NCBI RefSeq assembly: GCF_000973725.1
Contig: NZ_CP009621.1
Span: 3,775,001 to 3,839,000, forward strand
Direction of reading: 5' to 3'
Source of the DNA: Pontibacter korlensis
GTDB lineage: Bacteria > Bacteroidota > Bacteroidia > Cytophagales > Hymenobacteraceae
Length of the DNA stretch: 64,000 bases
In this document: one piece after another, positions 53,524 to 62,519 of the stretch
Layout of the letters: each line of letters begins with the position of its first letter
Position numbering within the stretch: the stretch's first letter is position 1
Notes under the pieces: generated by a model
The model's database searches: none
Seen by the model: the letters and a program-made list of their open reading frames with translations, nothing else
Told to the model about the DNA's origin: nothing
Position numbers and translations under genes: made by a program

Positions 53524-55407
53524 CTAAACAATCAGCATCGGTACCTTAACAGCATGTCGTACTGCATTGATGGTAGTGCCCAGCACCAGGTCCTTCATTA
53601 TCTTATGCCCATGCGACCCCATTACCAGTAGGTCTGCCTCAAACTGATGAACAATGTTCGGAATGTGCTGCTTAGGATTACCAAAGCCTAGCTTAACCTT
53701 AACGTTATAGCCCCTGCTACGAAGGTCTTCCGCATAACGCTGCAGGTTGTCCCAATCCGAGGTTGTTTCCAAGTCTTTGATATCCTGACCAAGAATCAAT
53801 GCTCCAGCTGTTTCTACAATGTGTATGAGCAGGTATTCAGCAGAAGGTGTGCCAATGGCTAAGGCGTTATCAAGTACACGCTTATCTGTGTCAGTAAAAT
53901 CCAGCGTAATGGCAATACGTTTGTAGGCGGGCTTATGCTCGGGCTCGTATCTTACCGCCTGGTGGTGCTTTGCAGGACGAGCGTACTTAGCGGCACCATT
54001 CACAAAAGGCTGCAGTGTAATGTACAAAAGGAGCACACCACAAGCTACAGCTATTGGTACAACCAACAGCCAGATGAGGGCTGGGTTCTCAACTAACTGC
54101 AGCCACTCTATGATCTGGTCTACCACCAGCTTTGCGTTCAACAGAACGATAGTTGTTGCGATAAGCCATGCGCCGGTTTTCATCCAGGGGCCAATTGCAA
54201 ACTCACCCATGCGCTCTTTGTTACTTACAAAGTGTATGAGCGGGATAACAGCAAAGCCCAGTTGAAGACTCAGTATTACCTGGCTTAGCACTAAAAGTTC
54301 ACCTGTCTGGTCTTCTCCAAAGTACAAAATCACGAATAGGGCAGGGCCAACTGCCAGTAAACGTGTGATCATGCGGCGCAGCCAGGGCTGTATGCGCAGG
54401 TTTAGGTAACCTTCCATCACGATCTGGCCAGCCAAGGTGCCGGTAAGGGTAGAGCTTTGTCCGGCGGCAATAAGAGCTACTGCAAAAAGTATAGGAGCCC
54501 ATTTTGTACCCAGTAGCGGTGCCAGAAACTCATGCGCATCCTGTATCTCTGTTACATTATGGATTCCGTTCTCATAGAAAGCAGCGGCAGCAAGTATAAG
54601 TATGGCTGCATTAACAAATAGGGCCAAGTTCAGGGCCACAGCCGAATCTACAAAATTATACTTGATGGCACGCCAAATCCCTTGGGGAGTGCGGTCTATT
54701 TTGCGCGACTGTACGAGCGAGGAGTGCAGGTACAGGTTATGTGGCATCACAGTAGCTCCAATTATACCAATAGCAATATAGAGCGCATCGTGGTTCGGTA
54801 TGGAGGGTATAAATCCGGTTACTAGTTCACCTACATCAGGTTTTGCGAAGAACATCTCCATTACAAAAGCCCCGCCTATAATAGTTACCAGCGCCAGCAC
54901 AAAGGCTTCCATCTTACGCATTCCTTTATTTATCAGGAACAGCAGCAGGAAAGTATCTAATACTGTTAAGGAAACTCCCCAAAGCAGCGGCATACCGAAT
55001 AGCAATTGCAGCCCAATGGCCATACCCAACACCTCAGCCAGGTCGCAGGCGGCAATAGCAATTTCGGCTAACACGTATAGCGGAATATTAATGAAGGAAG
55101 GATAGCTTTCACGGGAAGCCTGAGCCAAGTCTTTGCCACGTACTACTCCCAGGCGGGCGCTCAGGCTTTGCAGCAAAATAGCCATCAGGTTCGACATCAG
55201 CAGCACCCACACCAGCTTATAGCCAAACTGGCTGCCCCCGGCAATATCGGTTGCCCAGTTGCCTGGGTCCATATAGCCCACGCTAACCAGATAGGCAGGA
55301 CCTAAGAAAGCCAGCAAACGCCTCCAGAAGCCAGTTGGCTTTGTGGTGTCGATGGAGGAGTGTACTTCTTCAAGCGATCTGCCGGTGTGGGTTTCCTGCT
55401 GTAACAT
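53524..55407 (-). CDS. mntH: Nramp-family Mn2+/Fe2+ transporter with C-terminal UspA domain
   Basis: The ATG at 55407 begins MLQQETHTGRSLEEVHSS; the frame opens 23 codons earlier and would overlap mntR. About 11 membrane helices follow: the metal-binding GYMDPGNWATDIAGG (TM1) and GATVMPHNLYLHSSLVQSR (TM6) motifs are intact. A universal-stress UspA domain fills the last 150 residues (from RIAITLDFTD to VMGSHGHKIMKDLVLGTTIN), with the G-x2-G-x9-G ATP signature. Fusion of Nramp and UspA is common in Bacteroidota. Downstream of mntR on the same strand. Confidence 0.9.
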   Translation of the reverse strand: MLQQETHTGRSLEEVHSSIDTTKPTGFWRRLLAFLGPAYLVSVGYMDPGNWATDIAGGSQFGYKLVWVLLMSNLMAILLQSLSARLGVVRGKDLAQASRESYPSFINIPLYVLAEIAIAACDLAEVLGMAIGLQLLFGMPLLWGVSLTVLDTFLLLFLINKGMRKMEAFVLALVTIIGGAFVMEMFFAKPDVGELVTGFIPSIPNHDALYIAIGIIGATVMPHNLYLHSSLVQSRKIDRTPQGIWRAIKYNFVDSAVALNLALFVNAAILILAAAAFYENGIHNVTEIQDAHEFLAPLLGTKWAPILFAVALIAAGQSSTLTGTLAGQIVMEGYLNLRIQPWLRRMITRLLAVGPALFVILYFGEDQTGELLVLSQVILSLQLGFAVIPLIHFVSNKERMGEFAIGPWMKTGAWLIATTIVLLNAKLVVDQIIEWLQLVENPALIWLLVVPIAVACGVLLLYITLQPFVNGAAKYARPAKHHQAVRYEPEHKPAYKRIAITLDFTDTDKRVLDNALAIGTPSAEYLLIHIVETAGALILGQDIKDLETTSDWDNLQRYAEDLRSRGYNVKVKLGFGNPKQHIPNIVHQFEADLLVMGSHGHKIMKDLVLGTTINAVRHAVKVPMLIV

Positions 55408-55448
55408 ACGTGATCTGAGCTTTAAGTTAGGGGCTATTTTACTGTATA

Positions 55449-56105
55449 TTAGGCAGATAAGTAGATATTCCTGCATACTTCGTTTGAAAGGAGAAGCTGC
55501 TTTTTACCGTTTAGCTCTACCTCCAGCGAATTGTCGTACAGAATTTTATCAGTAACTTTTATATGCGAACCGAGACCTATACCTAGCTTGTCAAGGTACT
55601 GCAGGAAGAGGGGTTGCGAGTCGTTTACGCCTACTACTTTACCTTCGTCGCCTGTGTTCATCTCGCCCAAAAGTTGTTGCTTTTTCAACTTCATTTCCCC
55701 GTTTTCTGTAGGGATTGGGTCGCCATGAGGGTCGAACTTTGGGTAACCTAAAAACTCGTCCAGCCTGTTGGTTAGTAGGGTAGAGGAGATGTGCTCCAGT
55801 TCTTCGGCTACTTCATGCACTTCATCCCAGTTAAACTTTAGCTTTTCTACCAGAAACGTTTCCCACAGTCTATGTTTTCTGATGATCTGCAGGGCTACCC
55901 GCTCTCCCTGTGGAGTAAGCGACACACCCTTATACTTTACATAGTTAACAATATCCTTGGCGCTCAACTTTCGGAGCATATCAGTAACAGAGGCAGCTTT
56001 AGTTTCCAGCACCTCTGCAATTGCGTTGGTGTTGACCTCCTGCTGGCCATTGTCTGATAGCTTGTAAATGGCTTTAATGTAGTTCTCTTCTGTATAACTA
56101 TGCAC
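55449..56105 (-). CDS. mntR: Mn/Fe-dependent DtxR/MntR-family repressor
   Basis: 218 residues. A winged HTH starts MHSYTEENYIKAIYKLSDNG and contains NAIAEVLETKAASVTDMLRKL; the metal-binding dimerisation domain follows (RKHRLWETFLVEKLKFNWDEVHEVAEELEHI); the C-terminal SH3-like/FeoA region completes it. It should repress the adjacent Nramp transporter gene when Mn2+ (or Fe2+) is plentiful. Intergenic distance to mntH is 41 nt, so they share a transcript. Confidence 0.9.
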   Translation of the reverse strand: MHSYTEENYIKAIYKLSDNGQQEVNTNAIAEVLETKAASVTDMLRKLSAKDIVNYVKYKGVSLTPQGERVALQIIRKHRLWETFLVEKLKFNWDEVHEVAEELEHISSTLLTNRLDEFLGYPKFDPHGDPIPTENGEMKLKKQQLLGEMNTGDEGKVVGVNDSQPLFLQYLDKLGIGLGSHIKVTDKILYDNSLEVELNGKKQLLLSNEVCRNIYLSA

Positions 56106-56236
56106 TTCCGTATCTAATTGATGTAGTTAGAAAGTGGAAATCTGAAAATGCCCAAAGCGAAGTTAGGATAAGCTGTCAAAGCATAGAAAAAGCCTAGCAA
56201 TCTTAAGCCACTTTCACATTTCCACAACAGATATTC

Positions 56237-57235
56237 TTACCAGCGGATTAATGCTGAGGCCCATGTAAAGCCACTGCCAAAAGCTGCGAGGCATACCAGG
56301 TCTCCTTCCTTGATGCGGCCTTCCTCATAAGCTTCACTAAGAGCAATAGGCACAGAAGCTGCTGTTGTGTTGCCATACTTTTGGATGTTGCTCATTACCT
56401 TCTCGGTTGGTAGTCCCATTTTCTGCTGGATAAAGGAGGTGATGCGCAGGTTTGCCTGATGAGGAACCAGCAAATCAATATCTTCCGGCTTATATCCGTT
56501 CTTGTTCAGAGCCTCTTCGATTACCTCTGGAAAGCGTGTAACAGCGTGCTTGAACACCATATTGCCGTTCATGTAAGGGTAAACACTTCCATCGTCGATC
56601 ATCTCGTGCGTGAGTCGCTCTTTCTTGTTGCTGTTAGGAGCGGTAACAGCAAGTTCTTCTGCAAACTCACCATCAGCGTGCAGGTGCGTAGACAGTATTC
56701 CTTTGTCGTTGCTGTCGGATGGGCTAAGCACTACGGCACCAGCACCGTCTCCAAAAATAACAGACACACCACGTCCGCGTGTAGAGAAGTCCAAACCAGT
56801 AGAATGAATTTCTGAACCTACCACCAGTATATTGTTGTACATTCCGGTCTTGATGAACTGATCACCAACCGAGAGGGCATACACAAAACCAGAGCATTGG
56901 TTACGAACATCCAGTGCAGGTATATTTTTTAAACCAAGTTCGCGCTGCATCAATACACCGGAGCCTGGGAAAACATAGTCTGGGCTAAGGGTGGCAAACA
57001 CAATCATGTCGATGTCCTTTGGCTCCAGCCCAGCCATTTGAATGGCTTTTCTGGCAGCTGCGGCACCCATATTGGCAGTTGTGTCTACACCTTCCTGAAA
57101 ATAGCGGCGCTCCACGATACCTGTGCGCTCACGAATCCACTCATCCGAAGTGTCCATCAGCTTCTCCAGGTCTTTGTTAGTTACCACATTTTCAGGTACG
57201 TAGTGGCCAACGCCTGCAATTCTAGAATTACGCAT
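56237..57235 (-). CDS. fabH: Ketoacyl-ACP synthase III (FabH)
   Basis: 332 residues. Catalytic triad visible: Cys in DVRNQCSGFVYALSVGDQFI (about 115), His in DLLVPHQANLRITSF and Asn in IQKYGNTTAASVPIAL. The N-terminus reads RIAGVGHYVPENVVTN, typical of FabH. It condenses acetyl-CoA (or branched primers) with malonyl-ACP to start fatty acid synthesis. Stand-alone here; the usual plsX/rpmF neighbours are not next to it. Confidence 0.95.
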   Translation of the reverse strand: MRNSRIAGVGHYVPENVVTNKDLEKLMDTSDEWIRERTGIVERRYFQEGVDTTANMGAAAARKAIQMAGLEPKDIDMIVFATLSPDYVFPGSGVLMQRELGLKNIPALDVRNQCSGFVYALSVGDQFIKTGMYNNILVVGSEIHSTGLDFSTRGRGVSVIFGDGAGAVVLSPSDSNDKGILSTHLHADGEFAEELAVTAPNSNKKERLTHEMIDDGSVYPYMNGNMVFKHAVTRFPEVIEEALNKNGYKPEDIDLLVPHQANLRITSFIQQKMGLPTEKVMSNIQKYGNTTAASVPIALSEAYEEGRIKEGDLVCLAAFGSGFTWASALIRW

Positions 57236-57312
57236 ATTTATAGGATGTATTTAGTGACAAATATACTAGTTTTTGATACTTTAGGCTAGTCTAAAAATAA
57301 AATTTAAAACTA

Positions 57313-58449
57313 TTAATCAATCCTTAAGATTGGCTTAATTAATTCAAGCAGTTTTATCTCTTCCTGATCCCAGAAAATATCTTTAGGTATACCAAAAGAA
57401 TAAAACTGCTGTTGCCGTATACGGTGCAGTAAATCCTCTGGGCTGATCTGCTTGAAATCTATCGATATGCCTGCGCGATTAGCCTCCGTTATACTTTGCC
57501 AAAGCGGGTTTTGCTGTACCAGCATAGGTAAGGCATACGCCATATACTCATACAATTTTGTAGGGATACAACGCTCCGTACTTGGGTTAGGCTGATAAGG
57601 AAGCAGGCCAATGTTGCTTTCTTGTATACTTTGCAAAATCTGTTGGTGTGGCACTAGTTTATCTCCCCCTATCAGCTGCACATAGGGCAAATTTGAAATT
57701 AGCTGTTGTAGCTGCTGTAGTGTTTGCTGGCGCGAGCTGTACCCTATGATAGTAAGAGCAGTGGAAGCATCCAGCCGGTGCAAAGACGTTGCTAACTCAA
57801 CTGCCTCAAATATGCCATAAAGCTCTGATATGGTGCCGGAGTACAAAAGTTTGAGAGGCTGTTCTCTTAGTCGTACTGGAGTTACCGGCACATGGTAAGT
57901 AGGAGCCTGCTTGTACTTGTTCCCAATTACGGTATAATCACCTTGTGGCAGGAAACGCAGTTCATCGGCATAGCTTTGCTCCGCCAACAGAAAATGCTCT
58001 ATGGCAGGGGCCGTTTTAGACTCTACCTTACCTACTCGGTAAGCTAATATCTGGCGGAGGATAGGAGGGTAGTTCTGTTGGGATGTCAGGTTGAGCGTAT
58101 AGTTTTCCTGCACATCATAAATTAGTTTTGCGCCATGCTTCTGACAGTACCGTTGGCTAGGCAGCAGTAGTTCGTGGGTGCAGGCAATGATAAGATCTGG
58201 CTTAAGCTCGTGAAGTAGTTGCTCGTACTTGCCCTGTACCAAAAAGCGACTTAGACTGAGGCGCTTGAAATTGAAAAGAGGATGGAAGTATAGATTTTGT
58301 GGTGTACCATAGGGCTGAGGTGCTTGGAAACCTACAATATGAATTTGGGTTTCTGAAAGCTTGCTTAGCGACAGTCCCAGTTTTTCGTACATCCGGGTGT
58401 CGTTTATGGGCTTTAGCAGCGAAGCAATCAGGATTCTCTTTTCGGACAT
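57313..58449 (-). CDS. GT-B glycosyltransferase (family 4-like)
   Basis: 378 residues. The C-terminal Rossmann half has LLYSGTISELYGIFEAVELA, LTIIGYSSRQ and the donor-site segment IGLLPYQPNPSTERCIPTKLYEYMAYALPMLVQ with the E...KLYEYMA pattern. The N-terminal half reads IACTHELLLPSQRYCQKHGAKLIYDVQENY, as in family 4 proteins. Substrate is unknown; no polysaccharide cluster surrounds it. It is transcribed divergently from dapD. Confidence 0.85.
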   Translation of the reverse strand: MSEKRILIASLLKPINDTRMYEKLGLSLSKLSETQIHIVGFQAPQPYGTPQNLYFHPLFNFKRLSLSRFLVQGKYEQLLHELKPDLIIACTHELLLPSQRYCQKHGAKLIYDVQENYTLNLTSQQNYPPILRQILAYRVGKVESKTAPAIEHFLLAEQSYADELRFLPQGDYTVIGNKYKQAPTYHVPVTPVRLREQPLKLLYSGTISELYGIFEAVELATSLHRLDASTALTIIGYSSRQQTLQQLQQLISNLPYVQLIGGDKLVPHQQILQSIQESNIGLLPYQPNPSTERCIPTKLYEYMAYALPMLVQQNPLWQSITEANRAGISIDFKQISPEDLLHRIRQQQFYSFGIPKDIFWDQEEIKLLELIKPILRID

Positions 58450-58502
58450 CCATCAAAAATACTTACTTTTACGCAATATTGAGTAACTAGCATATTTTGA
58501 AA

Positions 58503-59315
58503 ATGGAGCTAAGACAAATCATAGAGCAGGCATGGGAAAACCGTGAGCTGCTAAAAGAATCAAATACCGTTGAAGCGATTCGCTCAGTTGTTGAAGAGCT
58601 GGATAAAGGTAACATACGTGTTGCTGAGCCTAACGGTGATGAGTGGACAGTGAATGAGTGGGTAAAAAAAGCTGTGCTTTTATACTTCCCGATCCAACAA
58701 ATGAAAACCATAGAGGTTGGTCCTTTTGAGTTTCATGATAAAATTACTTTGAAGCGCAATTATGAGCAACTGGGAGTACGTGTAGTGCCTCATGCAGTAG
58801 CTCGTTATGGCTCTTTTCTGGCTAAAGGCGTAGTAATGATGCCATCTTATGTGAATATTGGTGCTTATGTAGATTCTGGCACCATGGTAGACACATGGGC
58901 TACAGTAGGAAGCTGCGCACAGGTTGGTAAGAACGTGCACTTAAGTGGCGGTGTAGGCCTGGGTGGTGTATTGGAACCAGTACAGGCAGCTCCGGTTATT
59001 ATTGAAGACGGTGCCTTTATCGGGTCAAGAAGCATCTTGGTAGAAGGTTGCCGCGTTGGTAGAGAAGCCGTAATTGGCGCTGGTGTAACGATCACGGGAA
59101 GCTCTAAGATCATTGACGTTACGGGCAGTGAGCCGAAAGAGTATAAAGGTTATGTACCTCCTCGTTCCGTTGTTATCCCTGGCTCTTACACCAAGAAATT
59201 CCCTGCAGGTGAGTTTCAGGTGCCATGTGCGCTAATTATTGGGCAGCGTAAAGAAAGCACAGACCTGAAGACGTCTCTGAACGATGTTCTGCGCGACCAT
59301 GCGGTAGCTGTTTAG
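58503..59315 (+). CDS. dapD: Tetrahydrodipicolinate N-succinyltransferase (DapD)
   Basis: 270 residues; I prefer the ATG at 58503 over an in-frame TTG two codons upstream. A helical N-domain precedes left-handed beta-helix hexapeptide repeats: VVMMPSYVNIGAYVDSGTMV, TWATVGSCAQVGKNVHLSGG, IEDGAFIGSRSILVEGCRVG. C-terminal RKESTDLKTSLNDVLRDHAV fits DapD. It adds succinyl-CoA to tetrahydrodipicolinate in lysine and meso-DAP synthesis. Confidence 0.95.
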   Translation: MELRQIIEQAWENRELLKESNTVEAIRSVVEELDKGNIRVAEPNGDEWTVNEWVKKAVLLYFPIQQMKTIEVGPFEFHDKITLKRNYEQLGVRVVPHAVARYGSFLAKGVVMMPSYVNIGAYVDSGTMVDTWATVGSCAQVGKNVHLSGGVGLGGVLEPVQAAPVIIEDGAFIGSRSILVEGCRVGREAVIGAGVTITGSSKIIDVTGSEPKEYKGYVPPRSVVIPGSYTKKFPAGEFQVPCALIIGQRKESTDLKTSLNDVLRDHAVAV

Positions 59316-59334
59316 TAGCTATTAATTTTCTTTT

Positions 59335-59378
59335 AAAACAAAGCCCCCTGGAGCTACAGCTGCAGGGGGCTTTGTTTT
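59335..59378. terminator. Bidirectional terminator between dapD and the sorting-domain gene
   Basis: A perfect 16-bp stem (aaaacaaagccccctg and complement) around a 12-nt loop, A-rich on the left and T-rich on the right, placed between two convergent genes. It can stop transcription both ways. Confidence 0.85.
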
Positions 59379-59397
59379 GTTCTACAAAAGGTTTGCT

Positions 59398-60819
59398 CTA
59401 TTTGCTTAATACTAACTTCATAGTCTGAGATCTTTCCTGAGATTTTACCCTAACAAAGTATAACCCTCTTGGCAGGTTTTCTCCGTCAAACTCTATTTTG
59501 TTGATCTCGCCAGCTACGGCATCGCCTTGCTTCAAGTCCAGCTGTGCACCTTTGCTGTCGTAAAGTACCATTGTGTACTGGCCTCCCTCCAGCAGAGAGA
59601 AATAGACTGCAGTTTTTGAGGAGAAAGGATTAGGGTATGCGGTCCAGTCCATGTAAACAGGGCATACTTCAGGTGGAATGCCATCAGAAATCTGTACACC
59701 CACTGCATGCGTCTCATTGGAGGCAAGCACTACAGCGTCTGATTTATAATTAGCCTTACTGCTTGTTACGTTGTTGTAGCTACCATCTATTAAGGTTCTG
59801 ACCGGTCCAAATGCTATACTGGGTGCAGCCGACTCCTTGTAAACAATGTTGCCTCCATGCTCCTGCGAGTTGGTGTAAATGACTTTAAGCTTACCAATCT
59901 CTTCATTCAGAATAACAATTGGCCTTGTTCCGGACTGTGATACCTCATAAAGGTCGTCCCACGTGCCGGAAGGCCGGCGTACCAGGAGAGCTATTCTTGG
60001 ATATCCTTCTTTGTTATACTCTGTTTTCACGGCACAGTATAAAGTGCCATCGTCAGCAATAGCTAGGTTTAAGTGATCATCTGCCATACCCAAACCTACA
60101 TTTAAGGCAGATTGTGAAGCTGGTACTTCATCCTCAGACCAAGCAGTAGGGTCTGCTCCATCTGTATGTGTTCTAAAGCCGAATCTCTGTTTGTTTAGGT
60201 TTGACCACATAACACCAACTTTACCAGGCATAGCTACTACAGCCGCAATGTCATCTTCGGTTACCTCGGTAGCCAAGGTGATGGGATCACTCCAGGTAGT
60301 GTACGGTGAATCACTCCAACGCACTTCAACGCTTGAGGTAGCATCAGATGCTAACCACATTCTTCCCTTGCTGTCTATGTCAATAGTTGCCGTTTCTGCT
60401 CCTCTGTCCAGCCTCAGGCTCGATGGTTCTGGTCTTTTAGACCAGAACCTGTAGGTGTTTTGTGCAGGAACATGTTCTAGTGATGTGAGGTATATTAGGT
60501 CCTTTCCTCGGTACAGAAGTACGTGGGCCACATTGCCTACTACCTTACAGTCGGCGTTGTAGGTAATACTGGAGAGGGTAAGCACCCGTGTCCATTTCGT
60601 GTCATCAAGTCGCCATAAGTGTGTGCCCTCTGCGTCTGCTAACACTGTCCAGGTCTTACAGGCGTGAGTCCATACCTTAGATTGCGGTTTCTCACCTGTG
60701 TTCTTTGCAACTGGTAACGGAACTAATTCTGTTACAATATCCGGCCCAGGAGGTTCCTGAGAGAAAGCATGAAGAGAGAAAAGAAAAGCACAAAAAAGAA
60801 GAGTAAATCTTTTTACCAT
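59398..60819 (-). CDS. Secreted sorting-domain (T9SS type A) beta-propeller-like protein
   Basis: The ATG at 60819 gives signal peptide MVKRFTLLFCAFLFSLHAFSQ; the frame extends 19 codons upstream without signal features. The mature region contains repeated strand blocks with WRLDDTKWTRV, IDIDSKGRMWLASD, VGVMWSNLNKQRFGFRTH and AIADDGTLYCAVKT, suggesting a beta-propeller or sialidase-like fold. The last 80 residues are a type A sorting domain: AYPNPFSSKTAVYFSLLEGG, LYDSKGAQL, LPRGLYFVRVKS, MKLVLSK. It should be exported by the type IX system. It is a close paralogue of 62520-64000. Confidence 0.85.
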   Translation of the reverse strand: MVKRFTLLFCAFLFSLHAFSQEPPGPDIVTELVPLPVAKNTGEKPQSKVWTHACKTWTVLADAEGTHLWRLDDTKWTRVLTLSSITYNADCKVVGNVAHVLLYRGKDLIYLTSLEHVPAQNTYRFWSKRPEPSSLRLDRGAETATIDIDSKGRMWLASDATSSVEVRWSDSPYTTWSDPITLATEVTEDDIAAVVAMPGKVGVMWSNLNKQRFGFRTHTDGADPTAWSEDEVPASQSALNVGLGMADDHLNLAIADDGTLYCAVKTEYNKEGYPRIALLVRRPSGTWDDLYEVSQSGTRPIVILNEEIGKLKVIYTNSQEHGGNIVYKESAAPSIAFGPVRTLIDGSYNNVTSSKANYKSDAVVLASNETHAVGVQISDGIPPEVCPVYMDWTAYPNPFSSKTAVYFSLLEGGQYTMVLYDSKGAQLDLKQGDAVAGEINKIEFDGENLPRGLYFVRVKSQERSQTMKLVLSK

Positions 60820-60876
60820 AGCAGGGCGATTTGTAGTTAAGCGATAATCTGTTGCGTCATTACTGGTTTCCAACAT

Positions 60877-61492
60877 CTACTAGGGTCTGGGCAAAATTTT
60901 GCCAAAGACCCTGTTATGCCTATAGGGATATAGTTTAGTAAAATAATAATTGGAGTTTGGTTGCTAAAAGTAACTATGAGCATGTGTGCTTGCTTATATA
61001 GTATATGTGTTTTCTCTTATTTAGTTGTGATAATTCCTTTTAATTTTTGTGATTTTACAAAAATTAACGTTAAGCTATAATTAGTTTTACTTTTGAAGCA
61101 ATTAGGCTGAGATGTCTCTACTGTGGATAGGTAGCAAAGAAGAGAGTGGTACTAGAAATTTACACAGTGATAGAGGGAGGATAACTATCATTTATAATAA
61201 GTTTCAGGATGAGGCAATTGACACAACTTGTTCTGAGTTACTCTTTTGCAGTGAGCGGCTTTTAGGTGTTTTAAAGTTCATAATTTTCCTGAAGTTGTGA
61301 TCCATGATAGGGTACTGCTTAAAGCGCAGGAGTTTGTAGTTAAGTGCCTGAAGCTTAAGTTGGTTTTGTATGGCCTCCTCGGAATTAGTTCGTAAAAAAA
61401 ATACGTTTGAAGAGCAATGGTAACAGCTTTTTCCCAAAGTAGAAGATACTCATTAAAACGTTGACCCTGAATGAGGCTAGACTAGTGCTGTT
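60877..61492. other. AT-rich intergenic stretch
   Basis: No gene is supported; short frames at 61112-61300 and 61204-61437 have no motifs. Confidence 0.5.
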
Positions 61493-62173
61493 TTAGTTAA
61501 CAATGCAATGATAAGGCACAAAAATCTCTAAGTGCTCTCCTGTTATAAATTTGTTACTGGTAATAGAATTAGAGTGTTTTCTGTATGCAGCTAGTGTCTC
61601 TGGTGTACATGCAATGGGATAGCTGCGCGCAATCCTGACCCACATTTCCCAGTCTTTGCCATAGGTAATGCTATAAAAGCCGCCTAATTTTTCGTTCACT
61701 TCTCTACGTACAGTTATGGCAGCATACAGTATCTGTTGTCGTTTGTCAATTCTTAACAGCCAGTTTGGAATTAGTCCGGCTTTGGGCAGTTCTTTACTCT
61801 TTTCAGATACTCTCTCGTCAATACCGCAATACCTGCTGAAGGCTGCTCTTGCTTCGGGAAATTGTTCGAAAAGGGCTGTAATAGCACTGTAATAACCCTT
61901 TGATACCAGATCATCACCATGCAGAAGATGAACAAGCTGCCCTTTGGAGCGGTTAAGGCATGTCTCGGAGTTGTGTAGGCTACCTACCTTTTTTTCTTGC
62001 CTGAAATAGTTTACTCTTCCCTTTCCTATTTGCTTAACAATGGTCTCTACGTCTGCATCTGTACTGGCATCATCTACCACCTCAATTTGCCTTAGTTCTT
62101 CAGGATGGCACTGGCTTAGCACGCTCTTTGATGTCCCTGGCAGGTATTTGGAGCAATTGTATGCCGGAATCAT
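61493..62173 (-). CDS. Family 2 glycosyltransferase, start unclear
   Basis: 226 residues from the only in-frame ATG (62173). GT2 marks: MIPAYNCSKYLPGTSKSVLS, IEVVDDASTDADVETIV, LVHLLHGDDLVSKGYYSA (DxD-like), GGFYSITYGKDWEMWVRIA (EDWE-like). The open frame runs upstream to 62281 with GGKVPRWSV directly before the Met; that stretch completes the first strand of the fold, but it has no ATG, GTG or TTG start. So the gene is either headless or uses a rare start. Likely role: sugar transfer to a surface polymer; substrate unknown. Confidence 0.7.
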   Translation of the reverse strand: MIPAYNCSKYLPGTSKSVLSQCHPEELRQIEVVDDASTDADVETIVKQIGKGRVNYFRQEKKVGSLHNSETCLNRSKGQLVHLLHGDDLVSKGYYSAITALFEQFPEARAAFSRYCGIDERVSEKSKELPKAGLIPNWLLRIDKRQQILYAAITVRREVNEKLGGFYSITYGKDWEMWVRIARSYPIACTPETLAAYRKHSNSITSNKFITGEHLEIFVPYHCIVN

Positions 62174-62519
62174 AACAGACCATCGAGGTACTTTCCCTCC
62201 AGGAGCCTGGGTAGAATGGTAGGAGGTGAAGAAGTATAAAAGCCATGTAAACTTTAACTTTTGATGGAGCCTTAAAGCACTTCAAGCTTTAAATGTAGGT
62301 AATATGTATAATTAAATTAATACTAGCTGAAGTACAGGCTTATAAGGGCTTCTGGTGAATTCTGGCTTAAATAAACACAGTATTATCTTAGATAAAACAT
62401 GATGTAGAAATAAAATGCTCAGGGAGCGAGCATGAAGTGCTGTCCCTGTGCATTTTATTGTAAAACATACAATACCCTAATTTGCTAGTTGCGGATTGTA
62501 TGCATTGTAAAGTATAAGC
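62174..62519. other. Intergenic stretch before the second sorting-domain gene
   Basis: It holds the upstream open part of the GT2 frame (to 62281); otherwise nothing is recognised. Confidence 0.5.
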